Shown here: in pieces, positions 45,149-55,555 of the stretch
Layout of the letters: each line of letters begins with the position of its first letter
Position numbering within the stretch: the first letter of the stretch is position 1
Assembly: GCF_000590925.1 (NCBI RefSeq)
Contig: NZ_CP004372.1
Coordinates: forward strand, 2,957,001-3,021,000
Reading direction: 5' to 3'
Origin: Roseibacterium elongatum DSM 19469
Lineage (GTDB): Bacteria > Pseudomonadota > Alphaproteobacteria > Rhodobacterales > Rhodobacteraceae
DNA: 64,000 nt
Translations under genes and position numbers: made by a program
Notes under the pieces: generated by a model
The model's input: only the letters and a program-made list of their open reading frames with translations
Databases searched by the model: none
What the model was told of the DNA's origin: nothing

Positions 45149-45336
45149 CTTGCTCTCCAACAACTGTAAGACCGCGCGACGATACACATTTTTCGCGAAT
45201 TTTCCAGCCTGTCGCCGCGCCCGAGTGTTAAGGGTTTTATTAAAACTTCTGTGGTGTTCTAAACGCCTCGAACAATTGCGTGCGGGAATCGGTCCTGGCG
45301 CGCAGAGACAAGTTGTCAGAGGCATGGAGGACGACG

Positions 45337-45849
45337 ATGGCCGGTTCCGTCAACAAGGTGATCCTGATCGGCAATCTGGGCCGCGACCCCGAGGTGCGCA
45401 GCTTTCAGAACGGGGGCAAGGTGTGCAACCTGCGCATCGCCACCTCGGAGACGTGGAAGGATCGCAACACCGGCGAACGGCGCGAACGGACCGAATGGCA
45501 CTCGGTCGCGATCTTCAACGAGAACTTGGCACGCCTGGCCGAGCAATACCTTCGCAAGGGCTCGAAAGTGTATATCGAGGGCAAGCTCGAAACCCGCAAA
45601 TGGCAGGACCAGAGCGGGCAGGATCGCTACTCGACCGAGGTCGTCCTGCGCCCCTATGCCGGGGAACTGACCTTCCTAGACGGGCGTGACAGCGGCCAGG
45701 GCGGGGGCGGCGGCGGCGGTTACGGCGGATCGCAGGGCGGCGGCTATGGCGGCGGCTCCAGCTTTCCCGACGATCGCGGCGGCCCCTCGGGCGGCGGCTA
45801 TGGCGGCCCGTCCGGCGGCAACGACATGGATGACGAGATCCCGTTCTGA
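45337..45849 (+). CDS. ssb: single-stranded DNA-binding protein
   Basis: SSB coats single-stranded DNA in replication and repair. The 170-residue protein has the OB-fold start [21 protein letters not shown], then [29 protein letters not shown], a glycine-rich linker of about 45 residues, and the C-terminal tip DDEIPF that docks partner proteins. The ATG at 45337 follows GGAGG; the ATG 14 bp upstream is in another frame. No LexA box of the alphaproteobacterial type is visible upstream. Confidence 0.95.
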   Translation: MAGSVNKVILIGNLGRDPEVRSFQNGGKVCNLRIATSETWKDRNTGERRERTEWHSVAIFNENLARLAEQYLRKGSKVYIEGKLETRKWQDQSGQDRYSTEVVLRPYAGELTFLDGRDSGQGGGGGGGYGGSQGGGYGGGSSFPDDRGGPSGGGYGGPSGGNDMDDEIPF

Positions 45850-45923
45850 CACCGGGATCGCGTATGGCGCAGACCAACATCGACAGCCGACCGCCTGTGG
45901 CGCGGCGGTCAGGGGGCCAGGCA

Positions 45924-47128
45924 ATGCAGCCGATCAATCCGAACGTCAGGGGCACCTTCGCGCCACCGGTGATGGAGGCGCGCCGCTGGATCGCGGGCAA
46001 GACCTTTGCCGCGGATCGCCCGCTGATCAATCTCAGCCAGGCCGCGCCGGTGGACCCGCCCCCCGACGCCCTGAAAGAGGCCATGGCCCGCGCCGTGATG
46101 GACGAGGACGCGACGCATCTCTACGGGCCGGTGCTGGGACATCCCGCGCTGCGCGACGAACTGGCCGGTCAATGGTCGGCGGCCTATGGCGGCACGATCC
46201 GCCCCGCGCAAGTGGCGGTGACCGCCGGCTGCAACCAGGCCTTCTGCGCCGCGATGGCGACCATCGCCGCGCCGGGCGATGCGGTGATGCTGCCCCTGCC
46301 CTATTACTTCAACCACAAGATGTGGCTGGACATGCAGGGCGTGGCCACGATCGGCCTGCCCACGGGCGACGATCTCTTGCCCGATCCCGATCGCGCGGCG
46401 GCGTTGTTGACAGACCGCACGCGCGCCATCGTCCTGGTCACGCCCAACAACCCGGCGGGCGTCGAATACCCGCCCACGTTGATCGCCGCCTTCCGCGATC
46501 TGGCCCGCGCCCGTGGTCTGGCCCTGGTGGTCGATGAAACCTACCGCGATTTCCATTCCTCGACCGACGCGCCGCATGACCTGTTCAGCGATCCCGACTG
46601 GGACGAGACGCTGGTCCATCTCTACTCCTTTTCAAAAGCCTACCGCCTGACCGGCCACCGGGTTGGCGCCTTGATGACCTCCGAGGCTCGGTTGGCCGAG
46701 GTCGAAAAATTCCTCGACACCGTGGCCATCTGTCCGCCGCAGCTGGGACAGGTCGGCGCGCGTGGTGGGGGATGGCGCAACCTCGGCGCCTGGCTGGCCG
46801 GCGAGCGGCTGGAGATCCTGGCGCGGCGCGATGCGGTGATTGCCGGGTTCCAGCGCCTGCCCCATTGGCGGCTCTTGGGCTGCGGCGCCTATTTCGCCTA
46901 TGTGCGCCCCCGTTCGATGCGCCCTCGGACATCGTGGCGCGCCACCTGGTGGACGCGGCCGGCCTGCTGACCCTGCCCGGCACCATGTTCGGCCCCCTCA
47001 AGCCCGAGGGCGGCAGCGGCCAGGCCGAGGCGACCTTGCGCATCGCCTTCGCCAATGCCGATGCCGAGGGTCTGGCCGAGGTGACGCGCCGCCTGGCCAC
47101 CCTTGCCCCGCCCCAACCTTCCGCGTAA
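45924..47128 (+). CDS. PLP-dependent class I/II aminotransferase, one frameshift
   Basis: The protein reads MQPINPNVRGTFAPPVMEA… and has the fold type I aminotransferase motifs LINLSQAAPVDPPPDAL, ATHLYGPVLGHPALR and VTPNNPAGVEYP. YSFSKAYRLTGHRVGAL contains the PLP-binding lysine. The last quarter is in another frame. A run of five C at 46907-46911 needs one more base, giving CGAYFAYVRPPFDAPSDIVAR and then TLPGTMFGP to the end. The break is probably a sequence error. I prefer the ATG at 45924 (AGGGGG upstream) over that at 45864. Substrate unknown; aspartate/aromatic-like. Confidence 0.85.
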
Positions 47129-47170
47129 GTCGGACGGGCGGCGATGTGACGATGAAAGGACGCTGAAGGA

Positions 47171-49024
47171 ATGGCGAAAACGGCTGTCAAAAAGGCCTCC
47201 AACCTGTTCGTCTGGGTCTTGCTCGGCCTTCTGTTCGTGGCCCTGGCGGGGTTCGGCATCGGCTCGTTCGGCGGGTCGGCGACGCGCGTGGGCCAGATCG
47301 GCGAGGTCGAAATCACGGCCAACGACTATGCCCGCGCCCTGCAAAGCGAGATCCGCGCCCGCATCGCGGAAACCGGCGAGCCGATCAACCTGGCCGACCT
47401 GCGCGCGCAAGGCGTCGATACCGCCGTGCTGCAGGCGCTCGTGGCCCGCGCCGCGCTGTCGAACGAGGCCCTGGCGATGGGCCTGTCCGTCGGCGACGAG
47501 GAGGTCGCCCGCCAGATCACCGAAATCGACGCCTTCGCCGGTGTCGACGGCGCCTTCGACCGTGAAAGCTATGAGTTCGTGCTGTCACAGCAGGGACTAG
47601 ATGCGACCGAGTTCGAAGAGGACGTGCGCGCGGACACGGCGCGCTCCTTGCTGCAGGTTGCCGTCGTCGGTGGCCTCTCGGCCCCCTCGGTCTATTCCGA
47701 AACGCTGGTCGCCTTTCAGGGCGAAACGCGCGACATCTCGATCCTGACGGTCACCGAGGCCGATCTGCAGGACGGGTTGCCCGACCCGACGGCGCAGGAT
47801 CTGGCCAGCTACTACGACGAAAACCCGCAGCGCTTCACCCGGCCGCAGGCCAAGGGCATCACCTATGCCTGGATCACCCCCGACCAGATCATGGATCAGG
47901 TCGCGGTCGACGAACAGGCCCTGCGCGGGCTCTATGACGACCGGATCGACCTGTATGTGCAGCCCGAACGCCGGCTGCTGGAACGGCTGGCCTTCGGCAG
48001 CGAGGCCGCCGCGCAAGAGGCCGCCGATGCCATCGCCGCCGGCGACACCGATTTCGACACGCTTGTGCGCGAGCGTGACCTGACCCTCGACGATGTCGAT
48101 ATCGGCGAGGTGGCCGCCGGCGACCTGCCGGCCGACGCATCCGAGGTCATCTTCAACGACACCGAAAGCGAAATTCTCGGGCCCCTGCCATCCTCGCTGG
48201 GGCCGGCGCTCTACCGTGTGAATGCCGTGCTCGAGGCCAGCGAAGTGTCCTTTGACGCGGCGCGTGACGATCTGCGCCAGGAATTGGCGGAAGAGGCCGC
48301 GCGGCGTCGGATCGACGACATGCGCGAGATGATCGACGACGACCTGGCCTCGGGCGCGACGCTCGAGGAACTGGGCGAGACCACGGACATGACGCTGGGC
48401 TCGATCGCCTATACCGCAACCTCGGAAGAGGCGATTGCCGCCTATGATGCGTTTCGCGACGCCGCCGACGCGGTCCGCGAGGGGGATTTCCCCGAACTGC
48501 TGGAGCTGTCGGATGGCGGGCTGTTTGCCCTGCGCCTGGACGAGGTCGTGCCCCCCACCCTGCCGCCGCTGGCCGAGATCGAGGACGAGGTCGCCGCGGC
48601 CTGGCGCGCCACCGCCCTGCGCGCGGCCGTGGCAGACCGCGCCTCGGAGCTTGTCGGACAAGTGGCCACCGGCGCGCCGCTCGAGGATCTGGGCGATCTC
48701 ACCCAGGAACGCATGATCCGGCGCCAGGATTTCGTGCCCGGTCTGCCGCCCACACTGGTGGCGCAGGCGTTCCAACTGGACGAGCCGGGCGATATCGTCA
48801 TGGTTCCCGCGGCCGAGGCGGCCCATATCGTGCGCCTCGACGCGATCAACCCCGCGGCCCGCGATGCGCCGGACACCGCGATCCTGTTGCAGATCATGTC
48901 GCAGACCGTGACGCAGTCGCTGACCCAGGACATTTTCGAAAGTTTCGGGCGCGCGCTCGAGGCGCAGGCCGGCATCCAGCTTGACCAGGGCGTCATCAAC
49001 GCCGTGCATTCGCAGTTCCCCTGA
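47171..49024 (+). CDS. PpiD/SurA-like periplasmic folding factor
   Basis: The 617-residue protein is anchored by an N-terminal membrane helix (residues about 12-30), preceded by a short basic cytoplasmic end (MAKTAVKKAS). The periplasmic part has a SurA-type N-domain (ARALQSEIRARIAETGE… EVARQI), a parvulin-like middle region at about 230-350, and a second helical chaperone part. This is the PpiD layout. PpiD sits near the SecYEG exit and helps folding of outer envelope proteins. Its stop overlaps the trpE start. Confidence 0.88.
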   Translation: MAKTAVKKASNLFVWVLLGLLFVALAGFGIGSFGGSATRVGQIGEVEITANDYARALQSEIRARIAETGEPINLADLRAQGVDTAVLQALVARAALSNEALAMGLSVGDEEVARQITEIDAFAGVDGAFDRESYEFVLSQQGLDATEFEEDVRADTARSLLQVAVVGGLSAPSVYSETLVAFQGETRDISILTVTEADLQDGLPDPTAQDLASYYDENPQRFTRPQAKGITYAWITPDQIMDQVAVDEQALRGLYDDRIDLYVQPERRLLERLAFGSEAAAQEAADAIAAGDTDFDTLVRERDLTLDDVDIGEVAAGDLPADASEVIFNDTESEILGPLPSSLGPALYRVNAVLEASEVSFDAARDDLRQELAEEAARRRIDDMREMIDDDLASGATLEELGETTDMTLGSIAYTATSEEAIAAYDAFRDAADAVREGDFPELLELSDGGLFALRLDEVVPPTLPPLAEIEDEVAAAWRATALRAAVADRASELVGQVATGAPLEDLGDLTQERMIRRQDFVPGLPPTLVAQAFQLDEPGDIVMVPAAEAAHIVRLDAINPAARDAPDTAILLQIMSQTVTQSLTQDIFESFGRALEAQAGIQLDQGVINAVHSQFP

Positions 49025-50535
49025 TGGCCCTGACCCCGGATTTCGAAAGCTTCGAGGCCGGCTGGGCCGCCGGCAGGAACCAGTTGGTCTATGCCCGCCT
49101 GGCCGCCGATCTGGATACGCCGGTATCGGTGATGCTGAAACTGACCGAGGCCGGGCGCGACGCCTTTATCCTCGAGTCCGTGACCGGCGGCGAAGTGCGC
49201 GGCCGTTACTCGATCATCGGGATGAAACCCGATCTGATCTGGCAATGCCGCGGCACGGAAAGTCGCCTGAACCGCAGCGCCCGCTATGACCGCGACGCGT
49301 TCGAGCCCTGCACCCGGCCCCCGCTCGAGGCGCTGCGCGCGCTGCTGGCGGAATCGGCCATCGACATGCCCGCCGACCTGCCGGCGGCGGCCGCCGGGCT
49401 GTTCGGCTATCTGGGATACGACATGATCCGGCTGGTCGAGCATCTGCCGGACGTGAACCCCGATCCGCTCGGGCTGCCGGACGCTGTGTTGATGCGCCCC
49501 TCGGTCGTGGCGGTGCTGGACGGGGTCAAGGGCGAGGTCACCGTGGTCGCGCCGGCCTGGGTCGCCTCGGGCCTGTCGGCGCGGGCCGCCTATGCCCAGG
49601 CCGCCGAACGGGTCTCGGACGCGCTGCGCGATCTGGAACGCGCGCCGCCCGCCGCCGCCCGGGAGATGGGCGCGGCGCAGCCCGTCGGCGAGCCGGTCTC
49701 GAATTTCGCCAAGTCCGATTATCTCGCCGCCGTGGAAACCGCCAAGGATTACATCCGCGCGGGCGACATCTTTCAGGTCGTGCCCTCGCAGCGCTGGACG
49801 GTCGATTTCCCGCAGCCGCCCTTTGCGCTGTATCGTGCGCTGCGCCGGACGAACCCGTCGCCCTTCATGTTCTATTTCAACTTCGACGGCTTCCAGGTGG
49901 TGGGCGCCAGCCCCGAGATCCTGGTCAGGGTCTTTGACGGCGAGGTCACGATCCGCCCGATTGCGGGCACCCGGCCGCGCGGCGCGACGCCCGAGGAAGA
50001 CCGCGCCCTCGAGGCCGACCTGATGGCCGACGAGAAGGAACTGGCCGAACACCTGATGCTGCTGGATCTGGGGCGCAACGACGTGGGCCGTGTCGCCAGG
50101 ATCGGCACCGTGCACCCGACCGAGGAATTCATCGTCGAACGCTACAGCCATGTCATGCATATCGTGTCGAACGTGGTGGGCGAATTGAGCGACGAGCATG
50201 ACGCGCTGTCGGCCCTGTTGGCGGGTCTGCCCGCTGGCACCGTCTCGGGCGCGCCAAAGGTCCGCGCGATGGAGATCATCGACGAGCTGGAGCCCGAAAA
50301 GCGCGGCGTCTATGGCGGCGGCGTGGGCTATTTCAGCGCCGGCGGCGACATGGACATGTGCATCGCGCTGCGCACCGCCGTGGTTCAGAACGGCAAGCTC
50401 TATATCCAGGCCGGCGGCGGTGTCGTCTATGACAGCGACCCCGAGGCCGAGTTCGTGGAAACCGTGAACAAGTCGCGCGCCATCCGCAAGGCGGCCGAGG
50501 ATGCGGGCCTGTTCACCGGGCGCGGCAACCTCTAG
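49024..50535 (+). CDS. trpE: anthranilate synthase component I
   Basis: TrpE makes anthranilate from chorismate with ammonia supplied by TrpG. The 503-residue protein has the regulatory N-domain with ILESVTGGEVRGRYSIIG (LLES-like tryptophan-binding region) and the chorismate-binding C-domain: IRPIAGTRPRGATPEED, LLDLGRNDVGRVARIG and GAPKVRAMEIIDELEPEKRG. The start overlaps the stop of ppiD (TGATG), so there is no leader and attenuation by a trp leader peptide is unlikely here. Two palindromes follow. A deacetylase gene on the opposite strand separates it from trpG. Confidence 0.95.
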   Translation: MALTPDFESFEAGWAAGRNQLVYARLAADLDTPVSVMLKLTEAGRDAFILESVTGGEVRGRYSIIGMKPDLIWQCRGTESRLNRSARYDRDAFEPCTRPPLEALRALLAESAIDMPADLPAAAAGLFGYLGYDMIRLVEHLPDVNPDPLGLPDAVLMRPSVVAVLDGVKGEVTVVAPAWVASGLSARAAYAQAAERVSDALRDLERAPPAAAREMGAAQPVGEPVSNFAKSDYLAAVETAKDYIRAGDIFQVVPSQRWTVDFPQPPFALYRALRRTNPSPFMFYFNFDGFQVVGASPEILVRVFDGEVTIRPIAGTRPRGATPEEDRALEADLMADEKELAEHLMLLDLGRNDVGRVARIGTVHPTEEFIVERYSHVMHIVSNVVGELSDEHDALSALLAGLPAGTVSGAPKVRAMEIIDELEPEKRGVYGGGVGYFSAGGDMDMCIALRTAVVQNGKLYIQAGGGVVYDSDPEAEFVETVNKSRAIRKAAEDAGLFTGRGNL

Positions 50536-50558
50536 GGAAGATCGGTTGCGCCCGGGCG

Positions 50559-50601
50559 CGTTTTCGCCGGCGAAAACGGCACGGAAAACCCGGGTTTTCC
50601 G
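50559..50601. terminator. pair of perfect 20-bp palindromes
   Basis: CGTTTTCGCC-GGCGAAAACG (50559-50578) and CGGAAAACCC-GGGTTTTCCG (50582-50601) lie side by side between trpE and the convergent deacetylase gene. Both have four-base A and T runs within the arms and are symmetrical, so they could terminate transcription from both directions. They resemble the palindrome at 22029-22052. Confidence 0.6.
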
Positions 50602-50620
50602 CCCGTCCACCGCGCGTTGG

Positions 50621-52462
50621 TCACTCCGACAGCGCGCGGCGCAACACCTCGGAGACCGGCGCAATCGCCACGCCCTCGTTGCGACCCGACAGCGCCCAGG
50701 AAAACAGGGCGGTGACCGTATCGGGCCGCGTGCGGCCCGCGACGACAACCGCGCCTTCCTGCTGCGCGGCGAACTCGGCACGGCCAAGGTAGCGGGTGAT
50801 GACGGTGGCGCGCTGGTCCTCGTCATCGAGCAGGCGGAACAGGGTCACGGCGGGCACATCCGCACGCAGCGCGGTTTGCTCGGCCGCGTTCAGGCCGCGG
50901 GCAAAGGCCAGCATGCCCTGCCCACGCCCGGCCACATGGCCCACGGCCGCATCCAGAACGGGGCGATCCGACTGGATGCGGCTGTCCGGCGTATCGAGCA
51001 GCGCGATGGCCTCGGGCACGGCGCGGTTGGCCTCGGCCAGGGCGACCTCGACATCCTGCGGCGTGGCCCCGGCGGGCAGACCGCCGCCGAGGATCAGCAC
51101 CTCGAACCCCGCAGCGCGAAAGGCGGCGGCGCGGCTCGCGGCATCGGCGCGCAGCGGGTCGATGGCGAAGGCGACCGGAAAGGAAAACCGGGTCAACGTG
51201 GCGATGTCCAGGCCAGCCTCGGGATCGTCGATCAGAACCACCGCGATCAGCGGACGCTCGTCGCCTTGGGCATCGAAGGGCACCGCGTAACGCGCCAGCG
51301 CGCCGGCCTGGGCCGCATCGGCCGCGTCGGGCATGTCGGCCTCGGCCGCCGGGTCCGCCCCCTCGACCGTCGCGTCCGGCCTGTCCGGCGCCGCCACCTG
51401 CGGCAGGGCGCCGGGCGCGCCAACCCGCAGGCTGCGCGGCGGGGCGGGGGCCGCGGGGTCTTCGGCTGTCTGCATCTCGGCCCCGCCCGGCTGTGGCGCG
51501 GGTTGAGGTGCGGCGGGGGGCATCGGCCCGCCCGGCACGGCCAGATCGTCCTCGGTCACCAGCCCAAGGGGGGCGGCCCCCTGCGGCGGGACAAGGCGGC
51601 GAACGGGCGGCAGCGGGGTGTCGTCGTCCAGAACCGGCGCGGGGGCCGTGGCCACCTCGGGCGCGGGGGCGGTGTCCGCGGGCGCTGTCGGCGGTGGCCC
51701 GTCATCGTCACCCGCGACAGGCTCGGTCGCGTCCGGCACCGGGGCCGGGGCCGTTTCCGGGCTTGGCGCGGTTTCGGGGCCCTGCGTCTGCAACGGGCCC
51801 GGCCCCGTGGCCGCCACGCCGGGTTGCGGGTCACCGCCGCCCAGATCGGGCGCGTCCATGTCGATGGCGGCCAGGGCCGCGGGCACCGGCGGGGTCGGCG
51901 AGACGGCGATGTCGGGCTGTGGGGCCGGCGCGGTATCGAGCGCCTGGGGCACCGTGCCCCCGGGCTCGGCGGGCGCGCGTGGTGTAGTGGCCTGCGGCGC
52001 GGTATCGGTTTCGGGCAATGCGGCCGCTTCCTCGGGCGGCGGACGGTTGAACTCGGACCCGGCGGGCAGCGGGATCGCCGTCGCGGGGCCCGATGACGCG
52101 CCCTCTGCGGCCGTGGCCGGGGCTTGTACCCCGTCATCCGCGCCCGACGGTTCTGGCGCGAGGGCCGTCGTCTCGCCTTCGGCCACCGGGTCTGCGTCGG
52201 GACCGATGGTCGGCGACGCGGCCTCGCCCAAACCGCTGGTCCCTTCCGCATCGGTCGTCTGGGTGCCGGTCTCGGGCTCTGCATCGGTCGTGCGGCCCAG
52301 CCCCACCGGGCTGCTGTCGCCCACCTCCGGCGCGCCTGTCGCCGGTGCCACAGCGGTGCGCGCGCCGCGCTCGGGCAGCGGCGTCGACAAGGATACGGCC
52401 CCCGCAACCACAACCGCCACAAGGCCGCCCCAGATCACGCCCCGGATGATCCCACCGCCCAT
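50621..52462 (-). CDS. divergent polysaccharide deacetylase family protein with long low-complexity region
   Basis: The 613-residue protein starts with a membrane anchor or signal ([20 protein letters not shown]), then has about 350 residues rich in Ala, Pro, Thr, Glu and Asp with no fold expected. The last 226 residues form a COG2861-type deacetylase domain: [35 protein letters not shown] and [19 protein letters not shown]. Activity is untested for this family. The ATG at 52462 has GGAGGG 6 bp upstream; one four codons earlier is possible. It interrupts the trp cluster on the opposite strand. Confidence 0.85.
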   Translation of the reverse strand: MGGGIIRGVIWGGLVAVVVAGAVSLSTPLPERGARTAVAPATGAPEVGDSSPVGLGRTTDAEPETGTQTTDAEGTSGLGEAASPTIGPDADPVAEGETTALAPEPSGADDGVQAPATAAEGASSGPATAIPLPAGSEFNRPPPEEAAALPETDTAPQATTPRAPAEPGGTVPQALDTAPAPQPDIAVSPTPPVPAALAAIDMDAPDLGGGDPQPGVAATGPGPLQTQGPETAPSPETAPAPVPDATEPVAGDDDGPPPTAPADTAPAPEVATAPAPVLDDDTPLPPVRRLVPPQGAAPLGLVTEDDLAVPGGPMPPAAPQPAPQPGGAEMQTAEDPAAPAPPRSLRVGAPGALPQVAAPDRPDATVEGADPAAEADMPDAADAAQAGALARYAVPFDAQGDERPLIAVVLIDDPEAGLDIATLTRFSFPVAFAIDPLRADAASRAAAFRAAGFEVLILGGGLPAGATPQDVEVALAEANRAVPEAIALLDTPDSRIQSDRPVLDAAVGHVAGRGQGMLAFARGLNAAEQTALRADVPAVTLFRLLDDEDQRATVITRYLGRAEFAAQQEGAVVVAGRTRPDTVTALFSWALSGRNEGVAIAPVSEVLRRALSE

Positions 52463-52630
52463 CGATCCCTCCATCTGCCATACGCGTCAGGCCATGATCC
52501 GGCCCTGCGCGTCGCCTCGTCCGCGCCGTCTTGTCCCGGTCGTCATTGCCTTGACCCCGGCACGCGGCTTTGGGACATGTATACATCGGGCGCCCGGCGC
52601 CTTCACCCCTTTTCGCGAAAGGCGGACGCG

Positions 52631-53219
52631 ATGTTGCTGCTGATCGATAATTACGACAGCTTCACCTACAATCTGGTCCATTATCTGGGCGAGCTGGGGG
52701 CCGATCTGAAGGTGGTCCGCAATGACGCCCTCAGCGTGCAGGAGGCGCTGGCCATGGCCCCCGAGGCCATCGTGCTGTCGCCCGGGCCCTGCGACCCGGC
52801 GCAGGCGGGCATTTGCGTGCCGCTGACCCGCGCCGCCGCCGGGGCCGGCGTGCCGCTTTTCGGGGTTTGCCTGGGGCATCAGACGATCGGCGAGGCGTTC
52901 GGCGGCACGGTGATCCGCCACACCGAGATCGTGCATGGCAAGATGGGCGAGATCCGCCACGAGGGCAAAGGCGTCTTTGCGGGCCTGCCCTCGCCGCTCA
53001 AGGCGACGCGATACCATTCGCTGGTGGTCGCGCGCGACAGCCTTCCGACCGATCTTGAGATCACGGCCGACCTGTCCCGACGGCACCATCATGGGCCTGC
53101 GGCACAGATCGCTGCCCATCGAGGGCGTGCAGTTTCACCCCGAAAGCATCCGCTCGGAACACGGGCATGCGATGCTGAAGACCTTCCTCGACATGGCCAA
53201 GGAGGCCGTTCCCGCATGA
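52631..53219 (+). CDS. trpG: anthranilate synthase component II, one frameshift
   Basis: TrpG is the glutamine amidotransferase that feeds ammonia to TrpE. It opens [21 protein letters not shown] and has the nucleophile C80 in [16 protein letters not shown]. The frame then shifts at CCC 53076-53078; removing one base joins LEITADLS to [16 protein letters not shown] and VQFHPESI, which holds the catalytic His and Glu. The corrected protein has 195 residues. The break is probably a sequence error. Its stop overlaps the trpD start (ATGA). Confidence 0.9.
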
Positions 53220-54232
53220 GCGATGCGATGAAACCCCTGATCTTTGCCGCCTCCGAGGGGCCGCTGTCGCGCGCGCAGGCCGAGCATGCCTTTGACGAGT
53301 TGTTCGAGGGGCGCGCCACCCCCGCCCAGATCGCGGGGTTGTTGATGTCGATGCGCGCACGGGGCGAGTCGGTGGCCGAATACGCCGCCGCGGCCGCCGT
53401 GATGCGCGCCAAATGCACCCCGGTCAAAGCGCCCGAGGGCGCGATGGACATTGTGGGCACGGGCGGCGACGGCAAGGGCACGCTGAACATCTCGACCGCG
53501 ACGGCCTTTGTCGTGGCGGGGGCAGGCGTGCCTGTGGCCAAGCACGGCAATCGAAACCTGTCGTCGAAATCCGGGGCGGCGGATGCGCTGACCGAGATGG
53601 GCGTAAACGTGATGGTCGGGCCAGAGGTCGTCGAACGCGCCCTGACCGAGGCCGGGATCGGTTTCATGATGGCGCCCATGCATCACCCGGCGATGAAGCA
53701 CGTCATGCCCGTCCGGCAGGAACTGGGCTGCAAGACGATCTTCAACATCCTGGGGCCGCTGACCAACCCGGCAGGCGTCAAGCGGCAGTTGACCGGCGCC
53801 TTCGCCATCGACCTGATCTTTCCCATGGCCGAGACATTGCAGGCGCTGGGGTCCGAGGCGGCGTGGCTGGTCCATGGGTCTGACGGCACCGACGAGATCT
53901 CGATCTCGGGCGCGACCTCGGTCGCGGAACTCAAGGACGGCAAGATCACCGGCCGCGAGGTGCACCCCGAAGAGGCCGGCCTGCCCGAACACCCGTTCCG
54001 CGATATCTTGGGGGGCACGCCCGCCGAGAATGCCACTGCGTTCCGCGCGCTGCTGGATGGCGCGCCGGGGGCCTACCGCGATGCCGTTCTGCTGAATGCC
54101 GCCGCCGCGCTGGTGGTGGCGGGCAAGGCAGACGGACTGCGCGAGGGGGCTGAAATGGCCGCCGACAGTATCGATTCCGGTCGCGCCAAAGCCGCCGTCG
54201 AGGCGCTTGCGCGCGTGACATCCGCCGCCTGA
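53216..54232 (+). CDS. trpD: anthranilate phosphoribosyltransferase
   Basis: TrpD attaches phosphoribose to anthranilate, step two of tryptophan synthesis. The 338-residue protein contains [21 protein letters not shown] (PRPP-binding glycine loop), [21 protein letters not shown] (anthranilate site) and [19 protein letters not shown]. The start overlaps trpG by four bases, and trpC begins 33 bp downstream, so trpG–trpD–trpC form one operon. Confidence 0.96.
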   Translation: MSDAMKPLIFAASEGPLSRAQAEHAFDELFEGRATPAQIAGLLMSMRARGESVAEYAAAAAVMRAKCTPVKAPEGAMDIVGTGGDGKGTLNISTATAFVVAGAGVPVAKHGNRNLSSKSGAADALTEMGVNVMVGPEVVERALTEAGIGFMMAPMHHPAMKHVMPVRQELGCKTIFNILGPLTNPAGVKRQLTGAFAIDLIFPMAETLQALGSEAAWLVHGSDGTDEISISGATSVAELKDGKITGREVHPEEAGLPEHPFRDILGGTPAENATAFRALLDGAPGAYRDAVLLNAAAALVVAGKADGLREGAEMAADSIDSGRAKAAVEALARVTSAA

Positions 54233-54265
54233 CCGGCACAAACAGACATCATTCCGAGGGGCCGC

Positions 54266-55072
54266 ATGAGCACCATTCTCGACAAGATCAAGGCCTACAA
54301 GCTGGACGAGGTCGCCGCTGCCAAGGCCGCCCGCCCCCGCAGCACGGTGGAAGAGGCCGCGCGCGCCGCCCCGCGCATCCGCCCCTTTGGCGAGGCATTG
54401 CGCAAGGCGTCGGCCACCGGCTACGGGCTGATCGCCGAGATCAAGAAGGCCAGCCCGTCCAAGGGGTTGATCCGCGCCGATTTCGACCCGCCCGCGCTGG
54501 CCCGCGCCTACGAGGCCGGGGGGGCAACCTGTCTGTCGGTGCTGACCGACACGCCGTCTTTCCAGGGCGCGCCCGAGTATCTGAGCCGCGCGCGCGCCGC
54601 GTCCAACCTGCCCTGTCTGCGCAAGGATTTCCTCTATGACACCTACCAGGTCGCCGAGGCGCGGGCCTGGGGGGCCGATTGCATCCTGATCATCATGGCC
54701 TCGGTCGAGGATGGGCAGGCCGCCGAGTTGGAAGATGCCGCGCGCGACTGGGGCATGGATGCGCTGATCGAGGTGCATGACGGGGCCGAACTGGACCGGG
54801 CGATGAAGCTGGCCAGCCCGCTTCTGGGCATCAACAACCGCAATCTCAACACGTTCGAGACGACACTCGACACCACGCGGACCCTGGCCGCGCGGGTGCC
54901 CGAGGATCGGATGGTGATCTCGGAATCCGGTCTGTTCACGCCCGAAGATCTGGCCGAGATGGCGCGCTGCGGGGCGCGCACCTTCCTGATCGGCGAAAGC
55001 CTGATGCGGCAGGATGACGTGACCGCGGCCACCCGCGCGCTCTTGGCCGACCCGCTGCCGGTGGGCGCGTGA
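54266..55072 (+). CDS. trpC: indole-3-glycerol phosphate synthase
   Basis: TrpC closes the indole ring to give indole-3-glycerol phosphate. The 268-residue (beta/alpha)8 protein has [17 protein letters not shown], containing the first catalytic lysine, then [21 protein letters not shown] with the second. [21 protein letters not shown] and [12 protein letters not shown] form the phosphate and glutamate sites. It is the single-domain version, not fused to TrpF. Its stop overlaps the start of moaC by one base. Confidence 0.96.
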   Translation: MSTILDKIKAYKLDEVAAAKAARPRSTVEEAARAAPRIRPFGEALRKASATGYGLIAEIKKASPSKGLIRADFDPPALARAYEAGGATCLSVLTDTPSFQGAPEYLSRARAASNLPCLRKDFLYDTYQVAEARAWGADCILIIMASVEDGQAAELEDAARDWGMDALIEVHDGAELDRAMKLASPLLGINNRNLNTFETTLDTTRTLAARVPEDRMVISESGLFTPEDLAEMARCGARTFLIGESLMRQDDVTAATRALLADPLPVGA

Positions 55073-55512
55073 TGGCGGGCAAGCTCACCCATTTCGACGG
55101 GGGCGGACAGGCCCATATGGTCGATGTCTCTGACAAGGCAGTCACGTCGCGCATCGCCGTGGCCGAATGCCATGTGCGCATGCAACCCGCGACGCTGGCG
55201 CTGGTGACCACGGGCGATGCCAGGAAGGGCGATGTGCTAGGCGTGGCGCGTCTCGCCGGGATCATGGGGGCCAAGCGAACGGCCGAACTGATCCCGCTCT
55301 GCCACCCTCTGCCGGTCACCAAGGTCACGGTCGATCTGACCCCCGACGACGCGCTGCCAGGTGTGCGCATCTCGGCCACGGTCAAGACGACCGGACAAAC
55401 CGGCGTCGAGATGGAGGCGCTGACCGCCGCCTCGACCGCCGCATTGACCGTCTATGACATGTTGAAAGCCGCCGAGAAATCCATGGAGATCGGCGGCTTG
55501 CGCGTGTTCTGA
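55072..55512 (+). CDS. moaC: cyclic pyranopterin monophosphate synthase
   Basis: MoaC forms cyclic pyranopterin monophosphate, an early step of molybdenum cofactor synthesis. The 146-residue protein has [17 protein letters not shown] at the start, the substrate pocket segment [18 protein letters not shown], and [20 protein letters not shown], all strongly conserved. The ATG at 55072 overlaps the trpC stop, so it is coupled to the trp operon; moeA follows after 43 bp. Linkage of trpDC, moaC, moeA and lexA is common in Alphaproteobacteria. Confidence 0.95.
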   Translation: MAGKLTHFDGGGQAHMVDVSDKAVTSRIAVAECHVRMQPATLALVTTGDARKGDVLGVARLAGIMGAKRTAELIPLCHPLPVTKVTVDLTPDDALPGVRISATVKTTGQTGVEMEALTAASTAALTVYDMLKAAEKSMEIGGLRVF

Positions 55513-55555
55513 AAGATGGCGGCAAATCCGGCCGCTACCAGGCCGAGGAGCGTGC

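Noticed and set aside
45228..45243. TTAA-N8-TTAA upstream of ssb, near a CtrA box
   Set aside because: The spacing is 8, not 7, and no CtrA link is expected for ssb or the transglycosylase.
45256..45273. GTTC…GAAC upstream of ssb as an SOS box
   Set aside because: The half-sites are inverted with 10 bp between them; the alphaproteobacterial LexA box is a direct repeat with 7 bp.
53135..54778. 547-codon minus-strand frame over trpD and trpC
   Set aside because: Antisense to two conserved trp genes with no recognisable motif.
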